Assembly: GCF_905404315.1 (NCBI RefSeq) | Contig: NC_066310.1 | Coordinates: 7,502,001 to 7,566,000 of the forward strand | DNA: 64,000 nucleotides | DNA from: Leptidea sinapis | Lineage: Eukaryota > Arthropoda > Insecta > Lepidoptera > Pieridae | Reading direction: 5' to 3' | Shown here: positions 13,601 through 25,600 of the stretch, piece after piece | Layout: the number at the start of each line of letters is the position of its first letter | How positions within the stretch are numbered: the first letter of the stretch is position 1 | Made by a program: the position numbers and the translations under genes | The notes under the pieces: generated by a model | Seen by the model: the letters and a program-made list of their open reading frames with translations, nothing else | What the model was told of the DNA's origin: nothing | Database searches by the model: none

Positions 13601-16600
13601 TCAACGTGTTGGCATATTAGAGGATAGCCTCTAAAGTAATATATGAAGCTAGAAAAGTGTTACAATTGTCTAGAAAAAACTAAATGAGGTCTTGTGAATG
13701 TAAGAAAAGCTATTTCTTAAATTTCTTGTATGGCCTATAAACTAATATGAGATAACGGACTATTTGTATCTGGTTTTGCTTGGATTTTTTATCTATTACA
13801 TTAACTAACATATATTTTGCACCTGCAAAATGTTTTGTGTTACAGTCCTGTTAAAAATTAACGTATAAGCTATGATCGGCTATTGGTCTATTCCAAGTCT
13901 AACCGATTGTTTACGACCAGCCTAGCGAAACTCTCTAAGAAAAAAGCGATTCACTCGATTGTATGAAACGTGCAGTCATTGATAGATTGACAGATGACGG
14001 CTATAATCTTGCAGAAAACGGAGATAGATGAAATCCATTACGTTTTAAGCAACTGTTCGCTTCTTCTTCCAATCGCCATACACTATAATTAATGGTATTT
14101 AAAACTTATGTCAAATGACTGCACGTTTCATACTAAACTAAATTTCAATTTTTACTTAGGCAGTCCCGCCACTTATAACGAAGTATTTACATCCTCTTTG
14201 TTAACAACTGATAATGAAAATCATTATTATTAATTTATAATATTATTTATTTATTTATTGCACCAACAAAGTATACACTAATTCATACAAATATATATAT
14301 ATAGACAAAAATACAAGTTGAGTGCTACCACAATTATAGGCGCAAATAACATTCTTATATAAAAAGCAAGTACATTAAAAAGAAAAAATTTTTGTTTTAA
14401 AAATTGAATCACGATTATTTCATAGATTAAAAATTCAATCACTATTAAATTAAATTAAATTACAATACATACATAATTATTAATTTTATAGTAATAATAT
14501 AATAATTAAATGAATCTACAGTTTTTACTTATAACAGGTAAAAAAAAAACAATTTACTAACAATAGAATAAATAAAATTAAGCTCATTACATTAATTACA
14601 GCAAATAATAATTCAAATTAATACAACAGAAACAAATAATTATTAAAAATTAAATAATTCTATTAAATTCATATTTTACATTACTTCAATTAACTACCTA
14701 CTAACTAAGATGATTTTTTATAGTCTCATCCGCCAATTTCTTAAATTGTGTTATAGAATTTGAGAAAATGTCTATCTCTAAGTTTTCCTTAGTTCTGCCT
14801 TTCTTGGTCGCTATACCAACAGGGACTATGTTATGAATCGAATTATAAATTTTCATGCATCGGTATATTGGAGCGCTTTGACCCAAATTCGATTTAGTTC
14901 CGTTTATATTGAAAGGAGGTTTCTTTAATCATTGTACTTTCCTAGGAATATTAATATTTATTTTAGATAAAATATCGGAGCTATCTATAATTCCATTAAT
15001 AAGTTTGTACAGAAACATGGTGTCAAGCATTTCTCTAATCTCTGTTTCTAACCGCTTTTCATATATCTCGTAGTGCGGATTCCACACAGAACTGCAATAT
15101 TCTAGGATACTACGTACGATACAGGTATAAAGTACTACTTTAGTCCTTCTTCAATTCTTTACAGTTGCGAAGAACGAAGCCCAACATTCTAAATCCCTTG
15201 TTGGCAATATATGCAGGTTAAAACGCAATTTGCTGTCTAAAATAACTCCCAAGTCTCTGGTGTGGTTGACTTCATTCAAGGTTACCTGATTAATCTGATA
15301 AAGTCTTTTTGGTGTGTGTTTTTTCCTACTAAATAAAATTATGTGACATTTTTCTGGATTTAAACTGATTGCATTCTCATTGCACCACATAATCAGATTG
15401 TCAAGGTCACTCTGCTTGAGACTGGGCATCTTCGCTTGAGTTAACAGTTTTATAACATTTTAAGTCATCAGCGAATATTAAAAATTTTGACTCCTGAAAA
15501 CATTTCCCGATGTCATTAATAAACATATTAAAGAATAATGGTCCCAAATGTGATCCTTGAGGAACCCCAGATGTAGCAGTGAATGCTTTGGATTTATATC
15601 CTCCAACCACAACAAATGATTGTCGGTCCGACAGACCTGCACCAATTCAAAAACACGCCGGCTATTCCAATACAAGACAGTTTATATATCAACATTCCAT
15701 GATTTACCCTATCGAAAGCCTTACTAAAGTCGGTATATATTGCATCGAATGAAAATATTCATCACTCTCACACAATTTGTTAAATACGCTAGTGTAATGT
15801 AAGTGTTTGCTATGTGGAATCCATCTGAAAACCTTATATTTTATAATGAGTTAATTTATTTTCTTACAGAAAAATGGAGGGCCCTCCCCCTGGCGTTACG
15901 TCACATCCGCACATGCAGAGTCCGCAACGGAACTCTAACTCACACGAACATAATTCGCTAGACTATCGGCCTCCAGATAACAACTACAGGTAAATTATTA
16001 TTATATCTTAAACTTAATATAATATTAGCTTTTATTACAGATTATTATATTGTTTAATATTTAAAATACTAAGGAGCTGCTAAGCGTGGCTGACTGTTTA
16101 CGACTTGACAATCATAATCAGTTACAGTAACAATACATTTTATTACAAAAAGGTAGAAAATTACCTTGCTGTATCTCCGTTAAAGATTGTTTTTATACAC
16201 ACAGAAATTGTTTAGTAGAAATTAGAATGTTCCAAATTTCTGAACGTATTGATAGGCCAATTCAACACATCACCAGTCAGTAATGATCTAAAGTAGTTCC
16301 GAAATTAAGCAATATAATTATTTATTTACAGTAGAGTACCAGGGCAAGATAACTACAGAGGAGGTCGCCCCGCCCTACCTAACGGTCCAACAATGGGTCC
16401 CGTTCATGCAAGGGGGCCCTCCTTGCCAAATGTTACTGCTAACGATCATAACAAATACAGGTAATAAATATATTTCTCTTTCTAAGTTAAAGTCGCGTTA
16501 ATTTCATCACCAACACAATACAGTTGCTGAAACTTGTTACCTCGCACAGCCAAATCATCTGGCTGCAAATGTATTATAGTTATTAGTTTATGGGTGTATT

Positions 16601-19600
16601 AAAACAATAGACTGATTGAGTAATTTTGTTCTCATTCTATAAGAACGCACAAGAGTACACACAAGATACAATGTTAAGACTACAGACAAAGGAAGTCAGT
16701 GAAATAGATAATAAACATTGTTCTTTTAGAACACAGAACCCAAATTAGTCCAGTCATTATAGTAACTTCACCTCGGAATTCGAGATACCCAGCTGTAAGT
16801 CTGTAAATATTTGTATATTGACACCCTAAAAGTTGTCTCAAAACCTACATATGGTAGGGTGTAAGCAACTATTAAATTTCAAGGTCAAAGGTCACAAAAA
16901 TCAGTTTTTTGCGCCTTTTTTTGGAAATATCTCATTTCCTATTGGTTTTTTGCTATTTGTATTTATTATCAATATTGTATACAAAATTCTCTACAAATTT
17001 AAAAAAAAAAATCATTATACGGTGAACCGTTTTCGAGATAGAGGGCGGAGAGCGCGCGGTGACAGCATCACTTCAGTTCAACCGGTGCCTCCCGTCGAAA
17101 ACGCGCCATGTATAGTTGATGAACTATCGATAAATCAATTTTCATCAACTATATATGTAGAAGCCACAACCTAAGAGTTGAACAAGACATACAATATTTA
17201 TCAACGATACATCACTCGAACGTTTGGCTCAGTGGAAAGAGCGCTTGCACGGAACGCGAGAGAGTGCGGGTTCGAGTCCCGCAGCGTTCATAAATTTCCT
17301 TTTCAAATTCAATTTGTATAATCTAGTGTAGATAAAATTATAGAAAATACCTAAATCGAGTTGGAAACTACTTTTTAACTATTGTTACTTACTTTATGTT
17401 TTTCAAAAAGGTAAAAGTACTAACATTTTGCAGTTTAGCTTTATAGGTAAAAAACCTGTGCCTTAACGTAACCTGAACTAGATTGGTCTGTGTTTGAAAA
17501 GAACGAAAATATCATATGGAGTAGAGGAAATATATAATAGAAATATATTACAAATCGCCACTCATTATCGTCTATTTGCTCTTATAGAAACCGAATACAC
17601 TCGACGATAACGGTGTTTATTCACTATTAGTATAATGCAGTCAATGTTAATTTTGTGCGTTATGTAAATCGAAATAAAGAAAAGGATGTAAATTACACTA
17701 CGTAATAAGAGGCAGGACGGCCTAAGAAATATGGAAATTTATTTTAGCATAAAATGTGCAGTCATTTGACATAACTTTGAAATAGTAGTAATTACAATAT
17801 CGCGATTGGCCACGAAGTATAATCCGGCTAAGTTTGAAAGCGAACAGTTGCTTATAACGTTGTGGATTCGGCTATCTCCGTTTTTTGCAAGATTATACCC
17901 GCCATCTGTCAATCTGTCAGTGATTTTACGTTTCATACAATCGAGTGAATCGCTTTTTAATTAGAGAGTCTCGCTAGCCTGGTCTGAATAAAAGGCTCAA
18001 ATGTAATATTTTTTTAACAGCGGTCGAACAAACTCGGCGTCAACGGCAGACTATGGGCGGTCGGGGGCGCCCCCGTATAAGCCGGTGCCGCCACCAAAAC
18101 CTAAACACTACCGACCGCCCCCTCCGGAAGCCATCAGAAACGGGGTATGTATCAGGTTGTTTATCTTCACGTGTGCTAAGTATTGTCGTTAGGCAGCAAT
18201 TTGGAGTTAAACTACTTTTTAACTACTGTTACTTACTTTCTGTTTTTCAAAAAGGTAAAAGTACTAACATTTTGCAGTTTAGCTTTATAGTTAAAAAGCC
18301 TGTGCCTTAACGTAACCTGAACTAGATTGGTCTGTGTTTGAAAAGAACGAAAATATCATATGCAGTAGATTAAAATTTCTTGAAATTTTGACGGAAATCG
18401 ACCAAATATATACTAAAAAATATCATTCTTGTCATATTCGACTGGCATTGTTTCGATTATCAAGTAAATTCGACGATTGAAGCGGGTGAAAACTACATTA
18501 GCTGTGATGGTGGATCACCTTACTATCAGGTGATCCGTATGCTCTTTGATCGGTATTATTACAAAAAAGTTAATATATTAATATTAACAGAACATGGAAC
18601 CCAACTCGATGGGTGCTAACATGATGGGGTCTCCAAGAGGCCCGGGCCCTGGGGCTCCAGGTGTCCCGGGGCCTCCGCACTACTCGCACTCACATTCGAT
18701 GTCGCAGCCAGCTCATCCCACGCACCCCATGCATGGACACCCACACAACTATCAACAGGTAAGTACCTATTTACCATTATACCCATTGCTGACATTGTTA
18801 TTTTTAACTGAGTTCAAAAAAGCAGAAGGTTATCGACTTTGCATTTGTTATACCATTCAGGACTGAGTTCACGAGCGTGCAGTGTCGTAATAAATAATAA
18901 AATAAATTTACAGTTAAATACAAAGATTGCATTGATAGCCTGGATACAACCATTAAATTACCATAATACTGAGTTGCTCTTACGAAACATACGTTTAAAC
19001 ACACAAACGCACAGATACACCCACGCACACGCACACACATACAGATACATGCACACGCACGCACACACACAACAGCTTTTTTTCTTCTAAAATGAATTAA
19101 CTATTCGCAGGGTATATACGGCGGCGGAGCGCCTGGCGTTCCACCTTACTCAGGACCACCTCAGCATCACCGCGCCATCAATCTACCGCATAATCCACAT
19201 CTCATTGGTAATATAATAATAAAATAATATATTATCCGAAGAAACCAAAACAAATCAAATTATCGAAAATCAAAAATCCAAAAATAATACTTAGTCTCTG
19301 GGATAGAACTCTCCTTAGTAACGTGGGTAACACTGAAAATGTTTAGAACTGGCCAGTTAGAAACATTGCTAATGAAAACTTTTTTTGAATTTCAATTTTA
19401 GAACTCTTTGGTAACCTAATGTAGTATATTGCATTCATTTGTCGTTTGTTTTTGTGAATTGGCGGCAAATCTAAAAGTCTTGTTACACGTGAAAATGAAC
19501 CTGACGCGAGAAAATTTTCGGTCAATGATTTATTATGACATTCCTTGTGGGCTTACTCAACAACAAAGCTATGATAGGCTGCGATAAGCATTTCTCAATG

Positions 19601-22600
19601 AATCCCCATCTCGTGCCACTATTTACAATTGGTTTAACGTGAGGGACGTCCTTTAACAGCGACTACTGAAGATAACTTCAGTGCTGTGCGACGCATGTTA
19701 GAGGAAGATAAGAGAGAAACCTCTCAGCAGATACGGGCAAGATTAGGCATTGGTATGGGTCAAGTACAAAAAATATTACACTAACATTTAGGCGTCAGGA
19801 AGCTTTGTATCAGATGGATTCCCCATACTTTAACCGACGACCAGAAACACCTTCGCATGGACTGGTGTCGCCAAATGTTAGATAAGTTCAACGGTGGTTT
19901 ACATCGAAAAACAATAAAAGTATTGGCAACTTTCTACATTAAGCCGTTTTTCATTTTTTAAACATTTTCGATGTTACCTAAGATAAGGAACAGTTATAAA
20001 TGCAGCGGTTAGATACAATAATTCATCATTAATTAATGTCGATTACAAAAACCTGACAGGGCTAGGTATTTTATCATTTAAAAGCTGTTTTAAAATCGAA
20101 CATCGCCAACAAATGATTAACTGAATTTAATTATATTGGTAAATGTAATAGTTAACTTATTTTTGTATTAGTAGTAGTATTCAGTATTAGTAGAATGAGA
20201 TCTGTTGCTACCTATATTCGTCTCCTTTTATCACGTTATAGATTGTTATAAGCCATCGCTTTACACTTAAACCCCTGTTAATAAAGAGTCAAATATTACT
20301 TAGAGTGTTCAAATACTTTTATTCTTACAGATTTAGCTGGCAGCCGAGAACAGCGTGGCTCAGCTTTCGAATTGTATAGAAAGCCTCAACACATGCACAA
20401 TTTGAGGTAACATATTTATAAATCAGCACATTATTACATTTACTATAAGTCCTTTATTGAAACTACTATCGATCAGCAAATACTTAGAGCAACACTTGAA
20501 TTCGTAGTAGGCATCGATATTTATAATATATCACAGTTCGAAATTACTTTTCCTTTAAGTAACTTAAGTTTATTGTCTAATTTAGTACAATAGAAGTTAC
20601 CACTTAGAGCGTTCGATTACTACAATTATAGTCGCGTGCGACGTAATACGTAATGATTTATTGATTAAATCCACTGACCTGTACAAACACCACTGGACAG
20701 GCTGTTACTAAAGTTTGATAGCAAATTTTTGTTCCTATTTAAAGCGCCACTCGCGAGCGTCCAGAGAACTAAGTTGAATTAATTTCGTTCGTTTTTTCGT
20801 GCTATTTCTACTTCAGGAATATAATAAAGTACACAAATATCTTTTTTATAAATAGTTTCCCACCATCTTATCAATGTTTATTTAGCTGGGGTTGTCTAGA
20901 CTAGTTTTAGTACCGCAGGCTCTCGCTATGGCCAACAGCGCCAAAATGGCGAATATCAAACAGGCACAAAAGCATTTTGACAGCCGCCAGTCCAGTGGTT
21001 AATAGTAGAGGTCAGTGATTAAATCTGTTAATCATGTTAGAAGCCTAGTATTCAGAGTTAATTGGTGTTTTAAGTTAAATTGTAGTGTATTATAAAACTT
21101 AATAATTATATTAAGTATTATAATTAAGTAGTAGTAGTATCTTGCTGCTATAGTTTGAACTATAGGTATTTGTTTATCCCTTCAGTTTTCTGTAGAATTT
21201 ATTCCCCAACTGTTAAAATTGTGAGTAGATCTACTTCAACATCTTTTATTATTCACAAATGATTTTGTCTTTGGCAGACAGTTTTAAAAGTTAATGAAAG
21301 TGGAGTTTTATTAATGTTTTCACCTACTTGTTACTATTATAAATATAAAACCTCATGCAAATGCTTTTCATAAGGACTTTATAGATATGTAAGAAGGCGA
21401 TGCGTTGCATTATATAAATAATTATTTACGTCTTAAAATTATTACATTAACTTTTTGGATACCGACGCTAATAAAAACCATCGTGAATAATCTCGTACTT
21501 TCGTTGTTTATATATAAATCTTTTTAATAATTTAACCTTAATATAATCAATTTGAAGAAATTTAGTTTAAATATCTATAGAAACTAATAGTGGATTAATG
21601 TTTAACTTCAAACTATTTTTAGCATTAACTACTTCCAACCAGTGCTTGTTTGAAACGCTCCACGTTGGGAAAATAATTTTAACATAATTGCGTTGCATCG
21701 TCTTTTTATGTAAACAATTGGATCAACCTTTATGAATATATCCATTTTAGAATCATGTAAGGTTCAAAGAATTCCAAGTGCATGAACTCATGATCATTTC
21801 GAACGACCTCCTATATCTTTGTACAATTTGCTCTAACATGCAAACACCGTTCGCTTCACAAACGACTAACACGTCTTGTTGGGAAAAATTAGTATGGTAG
21901 TGTATGTGGTATACAAATCTATAAATATATATATATCTGTATTACAAGGTCATGTTGTTTGGGCGACATTAAATCATTATGCAAAATATAACCGACAACA
22001 TTCAAAGATTTGAATTAAAAATAGTGTGCGAATAAGATTGTTAAGTCGGCAGTTAGATTTTTTTATTATTGTTTTCAATGAGATTATGAGAGCGAAAAAT
22101 AAAATATTGAAATTTCATGCGTTACAAAGTTGTACACAAGCGGCCTTACAAATAAAATTGGCATACAATTATATCTGAGCATAATCCAAGAATATGCAAA
22201 ATGTTTACAAATAGACATTTGCCTATGATAGATGTATTTTGACGTTTCAACGTTTCCCGCGTTTATTTACAACGCTGATAGACATTTGGGAAACTTCAGA
22301 ATTATTATTGTATTGACAGTGTTGTCAGCGATATAGTCAACATTTTGTGTATTCTTGGTTTGTTCTCAGGTATAACTTTATACCAAGCTTATTTGTAGGG
22401 CCGAAGATGTGTAGATTAATGAAGTATTTCGGAATTTCCATTGTCATTGAAAAAAAACGATTATAGTTAGGTATGTTGCTCCTTAATGACATGACGTAGA
22501 TTTATTAGTAATCAGTATTAATTCGCTTTCATATGTTGAGTCTAAGCTCTATTCTTAAAGTGTTTTAATTTAATGTCGTACAAAAAACTTACCTTGTTAA

Positions 22601-25600
22601 TATCGGGGCCAGTTATTGTAAGAAGTAGATTGTATAGTATTTGGTTGGTTTGAAATATTTAGCAGTGCGTGTCTGCATTTTAGTGCAACTTGTTTACCAA
22701 AGCATTTCAATTAAGTTGTCACTTATTACTATACTTGAATGCAAATTTGTGACAATTCCTTTGATATGCTTTAACTAAATATTGAAGTATTATTATTATT
22801 ACGATATTTAGATGTTTCAACATCAATATGTTTCTGTGAATTGAATGTTGAAATTTCTAAAGTATCCTCATATTCATCATAAAGTGACTAAGTGGGTATT
22901 TGGTTGTGGGTTTCCACAGCTCTTCGGATGCGATGAACTCAAGCGTGGAGCGTGACGAAACATTCTCGCCAAAAACAAAAAAGAAACTATCGAAAAAGCC
23001 GTCGTTTATAAAAAACGCCGTCCTTGATTTATTCCGTTCGAAAAAAACACGAAAAGTCTCCCGACAGAAATCTCTCTGCGAGAGCGATCTGCAGCAGAGA
23101 CATGGAAACGAAATGTCAATGCTCAGGCGAGAGAAATCCGATTTAAGTGATCTTAGTATTCACATGAGAAATACGCAGATAAGAAATCAAATGTTGCAGC
23201 GTAGCAACTCATCATGCGATAATCCAGTCCTCAAGCCTATTCTCAAAAGACAGAGTTCGTTCTATGAAGATAGAAACGGCATTTGTACAGTGTCTGATTT
23301 TGAAACAAAACCTACAGTTAAGACCCTACGACGCCAAAACTCTATGTGTGAAATAGAAACCGAACCAAAAGTTACCCCATTACTTCGTAGACAAAATTCT
23401 CTTATCGAATATAACAGAAGAGGAATCTACGGAAAAACACCAAGCTTTAATATGATTACCAAAATAGACCCGCTTTACCAAAGACAACAGCATAATAAGC
23501 ATGAACCGTTTTACCCAACGCAACCTCTACCTCCAGAACCAGTATACCAAAGCAAAGAACATATTATATATGATCCTATTCCTAAGCCCAAACGAACTTA
23601 TTCGTCTTTGTATGATACTTCTAGTGAAAACCCCTACGCAAGCAAATATGAAGTAAATAATCAAAGCTATGAAAATCCGTATGGTAACCGCGAAACTGTA
23701 GCTATGCCATTGATTGATCCTCCATATGTTACCAAATCTGAATGTTTACGAGAAAGCCCTTATGTAACTAGAGCTGAAATAGAAAATCCATATTCCACCA
23801 GGCAAGACGCACAAAGAAAATCTGAGCCTATTTATAATGAGTCACCTTACTCTAGTAAGGAACAAATGCTCAGACAGAGAATGAATACCGAAAGTCCTTA
23901 TGCAACTAAAGAAGAATTGTTACGTCAAAGATTTTCAGAATCGCCATATAGCTCTAGAGGAGAAATGCTTAAACAAAGAACGGATTATGCTCTTACCAAG
24001 GAACCAATATATGGTAGAAGAACATACGAACCACCATCGAATACCTCATGGCCTGAAAGCACATATGCAATTAGACCAGATAGACGACTACAAACTCCAG
24101 TTAATTTTCCTGGACGGATTTCGCCTATGAGTAAATGTATAAGTGAACCTCCATATATTAGTAGAAGTGAAATGATGGGTAGAATAGGTCAAGCTGAATC
24201 ACCTTACGGGACTCGTTCTGAAGTGAAGTCTAGTTGTTCTGATAGTAATTACGGCACTCGAAATGACTTATTTGATATATCACCACAAATAAGACCTGCA
24301 TCTGCTGAATGCACTTATGTGTCGAAACAAGAAATATTGACACAAAAAGCCGCTTTCTTAGCCAATAAAGAATCTACATATACAACAAAATTAGAAGAAA
24401 AATTGGAAATTATTAAGCAAAGAAATCAAGCTAAAAAAGAAAAGATATATCAAACAAGACTGGAGGCTAATGAATGTGATGCAATAAAGGCTTGTGAACC
24501 ATTATATGTGTCGAAAAGGGAACTGAAAGATACTGTCATATACGAGTCAAGCCAAGAAAATAAAGATTCAGTGCCTCTTATTACTAGCATTACTGCTAAT
24601 GACAGTGCACGAAGTAGCCCTTATGAGTTAGGTGATGCTAATCATTTATCTCGGCGAGAGCCAATTTATCAGACAAAAATTGAAGTAGTCAATGGAGATG
24701 TTGAGAAATTTCAAGAAATAGATTTTTCTAAGCTCCGTCTGACGGAGTCTAAGACAGATTCAGAAAAGGAAAAGTCCAAAAACTTAGAAACAGTTATTTT
24801 GAAAGGGGAAGCAATTTACGCACCTAGATTACACGGTAAATCAGATCACATATCTAATGCGTTAAAAATCACCGCCTCACCAGTACCATATGAATCTTCA
24901 ACTTCTATGGAAACGCAATATGCTTCCGAATGTAGCATGAATTTCGAAAACAAACCGCAGAGTACACCATATGCATCACAGGATTTACAAGATCGAGTAA
25001 CAAAATCAATCAGAACCGTTACATTTTGTGAAAAAATTGTAGAAAAAAGTCCCGAAAGTAGTCAAGATACTTCGGAGAACGCATCAAACAGTCGTAATGA
25101 TACAACAGTTGTAAGTAACGAGAACACTGTTGTAAGAAGTGGTGAAACAGATGATTCTACTGCTACGTCTGACCTAGTTGAGCCGGATGCCCCGCATACA
25201 ACTTGGGGTATATTTGACAGTGAAGGTGGCGTTTTAGAGGATAGGCATTGGGGTGTTTCTTTAATTATTCCCCCAAAGGCAATCGCTCCGGGTATCAAGC
25301 AGAAAATCTACTTTACGGTGTCTGATCCAAGACTAAGCCAACGAGTGGGAGGACCTCCCATCGATATGGATAACGGTAAATCTTTTGTTACGACGCACGT
25401 CTTGACTGTAGCGTAGAATGCACTTTACTAATTGGCAAATATTGTTTAAAATGGATTCTAAACCAAATAGACTGTAAACAGGGGGTTTACAAATAGTGAA
25501 ATTGTTTTATATATAGTTTTATTGCATGTGTTTGAACAGCATGGATGTATATTAACATGTATCATATTATTTAATTTACTAAACCAGCACATTTCAGCTT

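Noticed and set aside
18804..19070. Cysteine-rich minus-strand ORF
   Set aside because: Its Cys/Val/Ala pattern is the translation of the CA microsatellite.
25062..25298. Minus-strand ORF of 78 codons inside pyd exon 15
   Set aside because: It is antisense to the well supported ZU5 coding frame.
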